Source: Vigna angularis
Taxonomy: Eukaryota; Streptophyta; Magnoliopsida; Fabales; Fabaceae
Reading direction: 5' to 3'
DNA length: 64,000 bases
Assembly (NCBI RefSeq): GCF_016808095.1
Contig: NC_068974.1
Span: 36,576,090 to 36,640,089, forward strand
The translations under genes and the position numbers were made by a program. The notes below the pieces were generated by a model. It saw only the letters and a program-made list of their open reading frames with translations. It was not told where the DNA came from and made no database searches. This document shows positions 23,791 through 42,526 of this stretch, piece by piece (position 1 is the stretch's first letter; every line of letters begins with the position of its first letter).

Positions 23791-25042
23791 TGAATGGATT
23801 GTATTCATGAAAGTAAATAATAAAATAAAAGACTTATTTTAAGAGTGAACTGAGAAAACCTATATTTATTGAACAAATTACTTTTATATATATATATTTA
23901 TAAATAACAATGGCAAGGTTTGAATCATTAATATTACACTTATTTAGTATTTACTAAATATAAAAATATTATAATATTACAATATGAATAGAGAAGTGGA
24001 GTAATGAAAAAAAATATCTACAAGGTACACATTCAACCACAATTAAAGTTAAAAGTGGTGAATTTAGATAAAGATTGTTAATATTAATTACCTTATCCAA
24101 AACATTGTTCCGTAGCATGAAATTTTAGTTTTATCTTTTAAAAGAAATTGAATGGTTAAAAAAACATATATTTAAACTGTCTCTATCTTCAATTTATAAA
24201 CCATTAAAACTATTTAAATGTATCAATTTCTGTAAATAATTTTATTTCTTTAATTGTCCAAAAGTTATCAGTTTGGAGTTCGAGACTCCAGTTATATCCT
24301 TGTAAAACTATTGAAGGAACCAATTCCCACAACCGATTTTATTCCTTTAATTCCACGTATTCCATCTAAGATTCAAATAGCTATGGAGGAAAGCAACCCA
24401 TCTCTTAAATTGAATCATAATACTTACTCGGAATAGTTCAAAATTGTACTTATAACAACAGTTACAATTAAATAATATTCACAAGTGGAAGCATGTCATT
24501 ACTGAATGTTGATAAATACAATTAGGACAGAGTCGGATGAATTAGTCAGGATAGAGTGATCCGGTAAGTGATGTACACTCAACAATTAATAATAGATAAG
24601 TGGCTGAATTATTTTATTATTAGTAAATATTATTCTTACAAAAAATAAAATATTGTTCTAGTCCTGTTAATAACGAGACAGCACCAATAAGATTTGGTTC
24701 ACTCAGATAACGATTATCACTATATTTTAATTAAAAATCTTAAAATAATAGGTTGATGATTTTTTTTTTATATAATGTTTCAGTTTTTCATTTTTATTTA
24801 ACTTTATACTTATTTATACTTGGTTTTCATAAGGTCTAGTATTCGTATGAACTGGTTTTTAAAACTAACTATTAATTTTGATATCGCTATTAAGTTTATA
24901 AAAGTTAGAAGTTTACTAGAGAAATACAAAATCAATAAAAATTAAACTTAATCACATAAAAAGGAATTGATATATTCTCAACCTAAAACTTTAAAGTAAT
25001 ATATTGATTAATTTTTTTTATGAGATAGTCTTTTTTTATCTA

Positions 25043-25310
25043 ATATAATGCTGGAAGTCCCATGTCAACTAGATATAAGGTCAATTTGTAATATATAAGT
25101 GGGTGCAAACCTCATCTTACAAGTCGGTTTTGTGAGATTAAGTTAAGCTGGTTAGAGCCTATTCTAGCGATATTTGTTGTTTGTTAGACATATTGTTTCA
25201 CTCGCTGTCGAACTACCCATTAATGTTTAGCTTTACGCTTGAGATGTATATACTTCGACGTGAAGAAAGTTGAGTTAGGTTTAAAGTCCACTTCAAAAGG
25301 CAACATTCCC
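25043..25310 (+). mobile_element. LTR/TRIM-like fragment common in legumes
   Basis: TGCTGGAAGTCCCATGTCAA, then a stretch with TAAGGTCAATTTGTAATATA, then GTGGGTGCAAACCTCATC, CAAGTCGGTTTTGTGAG and GTTTAAAGTCCACTTC, follow the layout of a short LTR-type repeat that I recognise as widespread in legume genomes (TGTTGGAAGTCCCACATCG... form). It is degenerate and carries no coding region. The rest of 23791-26781 shows no gene. Confidence 0.5.
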
Positions 25311-26781
25311 CATCAGGTTTAATTCAAATCTTTGTTTAAACTAATTAATTATAATAATAAAAATTTTACATTAAAATAAGCATACTATCAATCTTGTGTT
25401 TAAAAAAAAAAAGAACAAGCACATAGTATCTGCACACAAGCAGTTAAAATCAAAGTTGTAAAATCCGCATTTACTCGGTCCATTCAATCGATAAATACCT
25501 CTCCATTATTTAAAATGAAGATTAATTGTTTGTTTACTATTGTCGTAAATGGGTGGGTGTGAATTAAGTACAGATTCCATGGAATAAGCTTCGATAATGA
25601 TGAAATAAAATAATAAAAAATGTGATCGGCACTAGATCTTAAAATAATTACACCACTCTCGTTAAGTGGTTATGACCTTTTCAGTTTTTAATTTTAAAAT
25701 CCATATTTAAAATAAAGTTGGTTTACATAAAACAAATTTCGGTTAGTTTTTCTATCTTTGGTTGAATAAATTTAGTTTACCAACTATTATAATTATGTAA
25801 TTTTTTATCTTGGAATTTTAATGGTGACTATTATTTTCAATTTCAAATTAGTATTTTCATTAAATTATTGACAATATTCAATAAGTTGGAGAAGTGGTTA
25901 AACACAAATTTATATTATAAGGGCAAAACCAATATAATAGGAACTCATGCCAAAACTAGTTAGACAAAAGTTTTTTTTTACGGCAAAACTAGTTAGACTA
26001 AAGATAATTATATGATGCAAACGAAATTAATTTTAGACTTAGTACAATGTAAAGAAAAAACATCTTTAAAAGGACAACAATATTAAATAATGGCATGTGT
26101 CACTTTTCTTAGACAAATGCTTTTAAATACAAAAAAAAAAAAAATTGTTGGGCAAATTAAATTTTTCCAACGAAATCGTAAGAGGAAAATATTGGGAATA
26201 AACTCTGAATTTGAACATTTCTTAAAAAAATATTTTCTTCAGAAATAACTCGAAAAGGAATTCACATGTTTTGAAATTTTGATCATATAAAAAGGATATT
26301 AATAGAAATTTGGAGCACTTCATGGTGAATCAAACTTTGTATGAAAGCTTCAAGTTTAAAATATTATTTAAAGAGGTAAGAAGTAATAGATTTATTTTCA
26401 ATTCTTATATTATCATTGTGTTTAGTAAATAATTTATAATGTTTATAATACTTTTAATGCCACTATTATTTTTCCAATAAAAGAAAATTTAAGTACTTTG
26501 GAAAACCTTATGTTTGGTCGTCCCTTGTCTTAACATACGTAGTTTTTATTTTTTTGTTAGACTGAAATAAAATAATAATAATACCAATCACTACTAGCAA
26601 TAATTAATCAATTGTATTCATATCTTCATTTCCCATATGCTTTCTATATATATGAACAAGACTTGTTTAGAATAAATACAAATAATGATATACAAATATT
26701 GAACAAATGAATCAACTAATATCACTCCATCTTCTGATCTCTAAGCTCAAAGATAGAAAAAAAAAAAAAACTACAATATCA

Positions 26782-29613
<2,832 letters not shown>

Positions 29614-29706
29614 TTCTAATGATTCTGCTTAACCTTTTCTTTTCTTTTCTGTTTTTCTGTCGACGATTCTCGTTAATTCATTGCTTCATGTGGTCACAGG
29701 TGTGTG

Positions 29707-29714
29707 TTTATATA
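29707..29714 (-). promoter_or_regulatory. TATA box of GH1 gene B
   Basis: TATATAAA on the minus strand, about 94 bp upstream of the ATG at 29613. Farther upstream, at 29830-29860, is a GAATGACAAATATGGCGGC stretch resembling the promoter of gene A. Confidence 0.6.
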
Positions 29715-29759
29715 GAGAAAGTAGCCAGCTAGCTCATAATAATAATAATATTGCATGTG

Positions 29760-32525
29760 CAGATTGACAGACACAGTCTCGTATGCTGATGTTGGAAAAA
29801 CAATATTAGAGCTTTGTCTTTGACAAATTCAAAGTTGAATGACAAATATGGCGGCATTTTTTTATGTTATATTTCTTTACGGAATCATTCATCAACTTTA
29901 TTTATTTTTTGTTTTTTAACGTCTGAACTACTAATTAATTACTAATTAGCAAGAATGTCTGGTTTTAGTGTTTATAAATTAAAGACACGTCATTCAAATC
30001 TCATACATCATTTGTTAAACATGTGTCATTAATATAATAAGTGCTGTACGTGAAGCCTACAAGCTATGTGGTAGGTATAGAAACAACCTTTTGTTGGTTG
30101 GTGATAAGGTTAGATAGGGATTGGTTACGCGTTTAACTTCTAATTTGACCAATGTTTCTTAATGGTTAATTACTGGTTCAACTAGTCGTCAAACTTAAAT
30201 TCAAATGAAGCCATAAATCTGTCGTATTTGATATTATAAAATTTATCAGTGGATCATCTAATAATCTCTTCACACACTAATGAAAACAGCACGATTTAAT
30301 TCATGTAATTAAAATCATGATGTTAGAATAATATGTCAAATCTAAATTTAGTTTTCATTTTTTAAAACCAGCTCTCTGTATTTGAATTATGTTTGATGTA
30401 TTTAATTTAATAATCTCTGTTGAATATATTTTGTCAAATATTTACGCGTTAAACATTTTTTATTTTAATACAAATAAAATAGTATTTTAATGTATAAAAA
30501 AATAAGGTACATAATCTCTGTCGACAAAAGTTATATGTGGATGAGGTCTACTGTAACTTGTTGACTGGGCTAACCAAATTTTGAGGATGTTGAAGACAAT
30601 CTTATCCAAATCAAAACAATGATGTTAAGCAAATGAACTTTCAAAATTATTCATCTGAGAAAATTCTTTACCACGCAATCACACAGTAATAATACGAGGC
30701 CAATTCCATGTTTATCTCTTTCTGTAATTTCTGAGAAATTCGTTTTGATTTCAGTTCTCGTAAACCTTTTGGTATATTATGGACTTTGAATGATCTTTTT
30801 ATGAACACATTATAGAGAAGAAAAATAAGGTGATTAACTTATTTTTATCATGTGCTGTATCGATTTGAGTTATCCTTTGAAATCTTGGATGACTTTCTAC
30901 TTTGGTTCCAACAAATAATATATTTTTATAGGACTTTATGAATAAACAAAGAGCTGTTCACACTTTTTCTCAAACGACCAATTAATTAATATTTAACTTT
31001 GGTTTAAATAAAATGCTGCTATAAGTCAAAATATATTTATCCATAATTTGACTAAACTTTGATCCACGAGTAATTATCTAAATTTGACCTTTCTTATTCA
31101 AGCATTATGAAAACCCGTGTTTTCATTAGATTTGAATTTGTTCAAAATATATAAATCAATCACCCCGAATCTTACCAACTTTGCTGGTTTCAAAGAATTC
31201 AAAGGAATTTCAAAGATATAATATTACTTAAACAATTTTCAAAAAGAATTTTGATCACATGAGCTTTTTTAGTAGAGTGCAAGAATTTAAATGAATTTTC
31301 AATATAAACGCATGATTTGTAAGGTAAATCGTTTAAATTGAGGAGATTTACTCTAAAAGTTATTGGATTTTCTTTTTTTGTATAATAAAAAATTTCTAAC
31401 ATTGCTCTCCTATAAATCTTTTCTTTTTGAAATACTTTATCCAAATCACTTTATTTCAATGTTAAAAGTACTATTTAAATAATTTTCACTAGTTTAAACA
31501 ATTAGAATCAAAAATAAAATATAAGTAATTCATCATAAGCAAAAAAAAATTTAATCTAATTGAAAACAAGGCATGAATTCACTTTTGATTCTCTAATTTT
31601 GAAAATATGAAATTATGGAAGATAAAAAAAAATATGCAATTAGATTAAGATAGCACATTTATTTCGACATAGTTAAAACGCAAGTAATTAAATATATTTT
31701 TACTTAGAATTCTTCTTGTTGAATGATCGTAATATTTTAAAATTCTGCTACGCGATCAACACATCAGCGATTATTGGTTTCACATTGTAGTTTTCATATT
31801 ATCTAGCAACCAAATTCTTCATTCTCGTCAAACACATTGCTATAATAAAATATTATGCAATTCATAATTGACCACCCAAATTGTCAATATACATTCTTTT
31901 TAAATTTCTGAATGATAAAAATGTGTTAATAGCTAACCATTCAATTACGTGTTATGATGTCGGAGACATGATCTACTAAAATTAAAAATAGAAGCCAGTT
32001 TTTTTTTAACAGGGATATTGTTAATGGAAAAATTGATTAATTTCTTAAAGTATTTGAATTTATTTTAAGGGTTGATTTTTCTATAACAAGAGTTTTTTTC
32101 ATCCACTTCAATTGCGAAGTTATTGTAATTTGGACAACGGAAATCACTATGTATGTTTGAATTAATTATGTGAAAATGGATATATTTTTAATTGATCATT
32201 GTTATATTATTACTGTTATTATTAAATATGACATTAAACAAAAAAAATATTTAGTGTAAGTCAACAAATTCAAGTCAATACTAACAAATCATATTAATAT
32301 TAGAATTGGATTACACGCGTATGAAACTTTAAAATTATAGAGGCTAAATTCTTATTATTAGTTTTTCAAGACCAACTCTAAGTTGTCGCTAATTTAATAT
32401 TAATTCATAAATTAGTTTTTTAATTAAACTAGTTTAGTGTTGACTAAGTCAAGGTTAATGTACTTTTTAAAAAATATTTAACTTAGTGTCAATTTAATCA
32501 AATGTTAAATAAAGTCTACTTTTAA
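29760..32525. other. Intergenic DNA upstream of gene B
   Basis: AT-rich DNA without a convincing gene. The short open frame at 31199-31444 has no recognisable motif or codon signal and is probably chance. Confidence 0.5.
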
Positions 32526-33560
32526 TACCAGTGCAAAAACAGCGTATCACGTCACGCGTTCAACGTCCAACCACTAAATAACCAACGGTAAAAATGATCG
32601 GTGACATTTTTTGTAAATAAATGCAATTATTAGACGTCGTTTAGAATTGTAATTCGACGTCAATTTGTTATATTGGATAAATTTTGCGAAAATGTTTAGC
32701 GCGAAGGTGAAAATGTATTTACGTATGACGTCGAATTCCCTAGAATTAGACGTCAAAAAGACAAAAAACATTGAATACCCCAACGTTAAACATTAAAAGG
32801 TTAGTGAATTCAATAAAAATTTGAGCGGCAGATTGAAAATTCATTCACTTTATCTTAGCGCGTGAGATACCCTTTTCTCTGCTCAAACTTTTCTCGAACG
32901 AAGTTTGAAGACCATCACGTGTAATATTTCTTTCATTTGTTACAAATGCATGTTAATTAACTACTTTGTTACAAATGCATGTTAATTAACTACTTTATGT
33001 ATGATTTTTGTTTGTTTTGACCGATTATTTTTGTGTTCTTGTCCTTCATAGGCGTATTCTGTTTTCTCTCTCACTGGTGGCAATACTTTATTTCGACGAA
33101 CTCCCTTTTGAAGGTTAGTTTTCGTTTTCGTTTTGAAAAACTTATTTGTTGAACTTGTTTTTTTTTTTTTAACTTGTTTGTTGTTTTTGTTTGGTTGAAC
33201 CTATTTGTTGTTGTTGTTTGATTGAACTTGTTTGTGTTTGTTATTGTTTGTTATTATTGTTTGTTATTGATACTACAATACATGTTCATAGTTCATATAC
33301 TTTATAAAATATAAAAAACTGAAATTTGTTGTTTTGTTGCTTTTCAGGTCTCGTAAAGTTGTGAAAAAAGTATCACAGTTAATTAAAAAAAACAAAAAAA
33401 ATTATTAACGTCAAATATTGACAAAATTCGACGTTAATTTGATTAACGTCAAATTGTTCTATGTTCAATATCAATTTAACGTCTCCCGATATGACTTCGA
33501 TCTTGAATTCGACGTGAAAGACCGAAAAACAACGACGTTATACGGTGTTTTGTACTAGTA
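32526..33560. mobile_element. CACTA-like non-autonomous DNA transposon
   Basis: The left end TACCAGTGCAAAAACAGCGT and the right end, reverse complemented, TACTAGTACAAAACACCGTA are inverted matches. Both ends carry repeated GACGTC/AACGTC-type motifs (for example at 32551, 32634, 32658, 32730, 33411, 33536), as CACTA elements have subterminal repeats. No transposase remains. Inside, a 30-bp unit with ACAAATGCATGTTAATTAAC is duplicated in tandem at about 32937-32996. Target duplication was not resolved. Confidence 0.55.
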
Positions 33561-34135
33561 TTAGCTACTTTACATCAGATTGACTGACAATAATAATAAT
33601 AATAACTTAAAATAAATCTCATATAATATCTTCGTTTTTAATAAATATAAATGAAAAAAATAGAAAATATACATTATAGTAAATTTAGGATATGAGTATA
33701 TATAGGATATTAGTATATATGAAAGAACAAATGCGGACAAAGGAGATGAGTATGAACGAAAAATATAAAGAGAATAATTTAGATTAAGGAAATGAGGAAA
33801 CAAAACGTAGATAAAGAATGAGGGTGGATGAAAAAGATATCAAAAATAATTTGAATGATGGATATGAGGACAAAAATGTAAATGAAGGGAATGAATGTAA
33901 GTGAAAGAGTTGTGTAAATGAAATATATAAGTATAAGGAGAATTGTGAATACAAGTGAAAATGAGCGTGGTGGAAATTTATATAGAAATTGAGAGAAGAA
34001 CATAATATGTGAGAAGATTTGTCAACATTAAATTTAAACCTTTAATTAAAATAATCTACTATTCATATCGTTATCAAGAACGAACAAAATTTATAATATA
34101 ACTTAGTATCATTAACTTAAAAAATTATAAATATT

Positions 34136-35443
34136 CACTAGTGCATGATTTTTTATGTCAAGTCTATTAGATATATTAGAACAATTATTTTGACATCATA
34201 GTTATGGGGATATAACAAATTTGTGCTTTCTATAACATAACGAAGACTTGAGATAGTAAATTTAACTTACTATTTTAGGTATACAAATATTCGTCATAGT
34301 AAGTCTAACTTAGAATGACATGTGTAGGCTTGACATAGTAAGCCGACTTACTATAACAAAGGTTAGGATACCTAACATAATAAGTCCAACTTATTATCAC
34401 GTAACATAGTAAGTCCTCCTTCTCCCTGAAGGTAGCTACCCTTTCCTCTCCCCCTCCCCCACCGCCATACATGAATCACGTAATCCTCAAATTACTCGCT
34501 AAATACTTCCCATCCAAACTACTCAAAATAGACACATTATGTGCTTGAATCTCTTAGCTCTTGTAAAGTGACGTCACCCTCTTTGATCCATGAAATGCCA
34601 CGTTCCAATTGTCATTGGTGGAAGCGCTGGACTGTTGATCGCCTTCTCCAACGAGGTGTCTATCCCATCATTGCCTATCAATCCCTATTATTGGCGGTTA
34701 AGTTTGTGACACTCTTGATACTCTTCAACTACTCCCCTCCTTTCTTCTTCACTTTGGAGCCACTCACATTGGAATCAACACTAGTCTCTTTTATGTCTCT
34801 GCATTAGCTCCTGAATGATGAGGGAGTGCCCCACCATCATCTCAAACTCCTAATCATTAAACGCTTCCCCGTGGAAACCTCTTTCAGATTCTTCCAATCA
34901 TTTACCCATAAGAATGACTATAATAAACCCTAAGAAATTGAAGTGAGTTTGAGTATAACATTTTAGGGTTCAATAACTTTCCTCTACACGAGAATACAAT
35001 CATGAAGGAAGACAACCACAATACAAGTTAGTTGGTGAGAAGCAAGATGAGAAAGGTAGCTTAAGTTTTAACTACTTGAGAGATAACACAAAGACGAAAG
35101 TGAAATGCTTGAAAGAAAATATAAGTAAGGATTGAAACATACTATGAACGGTATCAAATTAATAAATATTATAAACATATAGTATGACATATCACTTAAT
35201 AACTGACGTAATAACATTTTTTTCTAATTACAATTATGTCACAACATCCACTTATTATGACAGATCTACTTGCACCAAACATAATAAATATAATCTTTAT
35301 TAAAGAAATGTTACTAATAAACTTATTATGATAAGTAAACCTACACATGTTATAATAAATTTAACCTTTTATTACAAAATTGTTATCATACAACTTAATA
35401 TAACAAATGTAAGTCATCATTTATTTGTATTTTTCTATTAGTG
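34136..35443. mobile_element. CACTA-type DNA transposon with 3-bp target duplication
   Basis: The element begins CACTAGTGCATG and ends ...TTCTATTAGTG, so both termini are CACTA. It is flanked on both sides by ATT, the 3-bp duplication typical of the CACTA superfamily. Both subterminal regions are filled with palindromic ATAGTAAGTC/GACTTACTAT-type motifs. The 1.3-kb length and lack of transposase make it non-autonomous. The central part (about 34420-35130) is richer in C and unlike the ends; it may be captured host sequence. The 88-codon frame at 34541-34807 within it has no recognised family. Confidence 0.7.
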
Positions 35444-36150
35444 ATTAAAAGTAAATAAGACAAGATATTTTGAAGTTTTGGGATACAATATTTATTGTTT
35501 TTCATTTTTTATACATTTTAGAAAATGTAAGACAATGTACTTCAAGATTGAAAATAATGGCCGACCGAATAAGAATTAAAAAAAAATGATAATGCTACCA
35601 AAGGAGTGTATCTATGCATGATTTTCAATACATACACAGTCAATATAATGCATTTATATGCTTTAGGATTCAATCTATGTGCATGAATATATTATATATG
35701 TTTTTTTATTTGTTTAACCAGTCAAAGCTTGATAAGTTTTTCTAAAAACATTGTTTAGTGCAGGCCATGTGATATGATTAATACAGCAAGCATATATAGA
35801 TTACGAAGGTAGGAAGAAAACGTACACCTAAGGTTGTGTATGTTATCTACCAACCCTGAAACTTGCCTTCTAATTAATAAATTTAACGTAATTAGTTTTA
35901 CAAAGATTTGAAAAATTCTTCGCGTTTTATAGCTAATAAATAAAGTAAAGATAATTATTTTATATTGTTGGTAACGAACAAGATTAGAAACTGACATTCA
36001 GACCCCCATAATTATTTTATATTGTTGGGTTTCCAACAAAATGAAAATCAAACAGCGAAGAGAGGAGAAAAAAATATTATGTTCAAGATCAGAAGAGGAA
36101 GATACAATCATTTATTAAATACCTGCGTGGAGTATTAAATAAGATATTAT

Positions 36151-36775
36151 ATACAACACTTAATTAAGTATAATACAAAAAAATCATTAAAACATTACAC
36201 AATTTATTCTTTATGTATTATCGAATCCTGAACGAGATCTTTTGGATAGATAGTATAATTGGAGTGAACTTTAATTTGTGACATATACTCCTTTGAATGT
36301 TTTATGTTTAAGTCAGTAAAAAAAAATTGAATCTATATGAACGAACATGAAAAAAAGATGCATAAGAATTGGAGTGATTGAGTATTTTCTAAAAATTATT
36401 AAAATATTAGTTACTTTTGTAGAATTAACTTAAGTCATGAACCTATGTTGAGATATCAAATAATATTATTAAAATAATATTTATTTCAAAATAAATAATA
36501 GTAATAAAGTTATGATTGTTATGAATATCATTAAAATAATACTTATTTTATTATAAATAACAATCATAATAGTTATGATTATTGTGAATGTGAATACTTT
36601 TTTAATAAATATATTTTAAGATATTCCAAAATAAAAAGAATTAATAAACTTTGTTGGGCTACACCTCTTCAGTATATTTATTTAATTGGATAAATACAAA
36701 AAAGATATCATGTACAACACTTAATCATAATAGAAAAAATTATTAAAACATTACACAATCTATTGTTTAAGCATT
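36151..36775. repeat. Pair of related AT-rich direct repeats
   Basis: ACAACACTTAATTAAGTATA ... CATTAAAACATTACACAAT near 36151-36215 recurs in diverged form near 36713-36775 (ACAACACTTAATCATAATAG ... TTATTAAAACATTACACAAT). The two lie about 560 bp apart in the same orientation and could be ends of a decayed insertion. The rest of 35444-37396 has no gene. Confidence 0.45.
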
Positions 36776-37396
36776 AATAGATAACCTAGCCTAAAGTATT
36801 GTTAATCTAGACTATTTTTTTAATTTTATTTTATATTATCTTCTTAAACTTTTCTTCAGAGAACATGATTCAGATTTATCTTATCGATTCTCTACCTTGA
36901 GTGCAAACATGGAAATCTTCATCGTTGTTATTCAATTTCAAATGAAAAATTAATAAACTCCAAGTTATGTTGGAACGTAAGTCTTGGTATGAATTTTAGA
37001 AACACATGCAGAATTATTCTATAAAGCTATCTTTTTAATATTAACTTCCTCTTATCCAACAACATTTAATAAAAAAATATAATATGATATCAACATTTCA
37101 AAACTTTCTGATGAACATATTTTCAGTTTACCTTCTAGTAAAATTTTGGGTGTGTTGATATATTGTTTTTATTTAAATTTTTAATATATTTTAGCATTTT
37201 AATGGGATCATAATTTTATAATTGAAGCCATGCACTCCTGGGCCTTACTCATTGCAAGGTGGAGTGGGCTTGGTCCACCAAGAGCCCTTAATTTATTTTC
37301 CAAAAACATGAGACTGGGCCTTCCCATCTTCAGATGACCCATTTGTTAGTTCCACCACACTTTTTCCATTTGAGTTTTGCTTCTCAGCAACTTAAT

Positions 37397-38453
37397 GAGT
37401 GTTTCATCCTACACCTCCAAGATATCATTCTGCACCTTCAAAAATTACATTTTAAACCTTCTAACATTTCATCCTTATCTTACACCTCTAACTTTTTAAA
37501 AAATTTCATTTTTAACTTTAAAAAATATCATTTTTAACTTTAAAAAATATCTTTTCATTTTCTTCTTTTTCTTATTAAAAACACTCTACACCACCTTAAT
37601 AATAATTAAATTTAAAATTCAAAAATTATTTAATATAATTTTATATTTTAATAATTATTAAAATATGATTTATATTATAATATTAGTTATATTAAAAGTA
37701 TAAAAATAAAATAATTAAAATAAAAATAATAACAATAAATAAAAATTATATTAAATAAAATATTTAATATATTTAAATATATTAAATTATATTAAAATAC
37801 TAAAATAAATTAAATAATTATTAAAATTTAAATAAGAGACAAAATTTTAAAAATAATTATTTATTTAAAATCAAATAAAATTATATTAAATAAAATATTT
37901 AAATATATTTAAATTATATTAAAATATTAAATTAAATTAAATAATTATTAAAATTTAAATAAAAAATAAATTTCTAAAAATAATTGTTCATCGGATATGA
38001 TATCCGTAACATTACTTATCGGATATCTATATCCGATTAACATATCTTTTCAAAATTTTGTTTTTTTTAAATTTTAATAATTATTGAATTTAATTTAATA
38101 TTTTAATATAATTTAATATATTTAAATACATGATTATAAATATTTATTTTTATTATTATTAATTTTATTTTTATTATTTTATTTATAAGTTTTTAATACA
38201 ATTATTATTATAATATAAATCATATTTTAATAATTATTAAAATATTAAATAATATTAAATAATATTTAAATTTTAAATTAAATTAAATTATTATTAAGGT
38301 AGTGAATAAAAAAGAAAAAAATGAAAAAATATTTATTAAAGTTGAAAATGAAAATTTTAAAAAAGTTGGAGGTATAGGATGAAATATTAGAAGGTTAAAA
38401 ATGTAATTTTTAAAGTTGCAGATGATATCTTGAAGGTGTAGGATGAAATACTC
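37397..38453. mobile_element. Mutator-like fold-back element with 9-bp target duplication
   Basis: Flanked by CAACTTAAT on both sides (37388-37396 and 38454-38462). The termini are inverted repeats of about 110 bp: left GAGTGTTTCATCCTACACCT and right reverse complement GAGTATTTCATCCTACACCT, then continuing similarity (CAAGATATCAT, TTACATTT, CCTTCTAA). Nine-bp duplications with long terminal inverted repeats mark the Mutator superfamily. The interior is extremely AT-rich and palindromic, with GGATATGATATCCG and CGGATATCTATATCCG near 37994-38036. No transposase. Confidence 0.8.
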
Positions 38454-39029
38454 CAACTTAATTTGTCTTCAGCTTCCTTCTTGTCCCGAGTATCAGAACA
38501 GCTTTTACCTGCTACACTCCAACAATTTCTTTCTGCACGCATTGAAATATTTGAAATGACCATTTTATCTTTCAGAAATATGACTTTTGATTTTCTTATT
38601 TTAAAAACTTTCTGGAATAAATTTTTTGGAATTTGTGGAACAATATTTCCAAAATAAATTTATGAAACAATATTAAATGCATGTACATCAAATATATTTT
38701 GGAAAGTGATTTCCAAAACACATGAAAACAAACGTGAGAGCAGATGACAAATTCATTCTCACATTTCCACTGCAACAATGTCGCACATGGAAACAAATAC
38801 GGGCTAAGGGATAAGAATGACCTATGTTCCCAATATTCTTCTACACTGGTGTCATTAGAATTATCATACGTTATTCAATTTTTTTTACGGGTTCTACTAC
38901 ATATGAAGCAATTCATATAGGAGTATAATTTGGATTATTGTTATTTGCACAGCACTGTAATGTTGTGACAATGATTTGGTATTGGTTTTTTTGTTATTGT
39001 AGTACAACGTTATTTTTTTTCTCATGACA

Positions 39030-39033
<4 letters not shown>

Positions 39034-39107
<74 letters not shown>
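39034..39107. repeat. (TA)n microsatellite
   Basis: About 74 bp of TA dinucleotides, roughly 300 bp downstream of gene C. Confidence 0.95.
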
Positions 39108-39110
<3 letters not shown>

Positions 39111-39405
39111 GGATATATATTATAAGATTCATTATCTTATTGTACCACTTTTTAAGTTCTATTATCATACACGTATTGATTTATTGTCATTTTCCTAAAA
39201 TGACGAGGCATTGCATTCTAAGGATAGCTTGACTTAAATAAATATCATGAAGTATTTAAATTAAAAAAAACGTTTTATTTATTATAACTTCAACAATACA
39301 TTTAAAAGAATTACAACTTCATAAAAAAATAGCCAAGAATAAAACAATCCTAGCAATTTCATATTTACAATATATAATTGTGAAAGAATTTTTAATAGTA
39401 ATGAA

Positions 39406-42476
<3,071 letters not shown>

Positions 42477-42516
42477 TTTTGGTTATTTGTATCTAATTTT
42501 TCTCACCAAATGCGTT

Positions 42517-42526
42517 CCTTTTATAG
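42517..42526 (-). promoter_or_regulatory. TATA box of GH1 gene C
   Basis: CTATAAAAGG on the minus strand about 45 bp upstream of the ATG at 42476. Gene E has the same box at 60865-60874. Confidence 0.65.
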
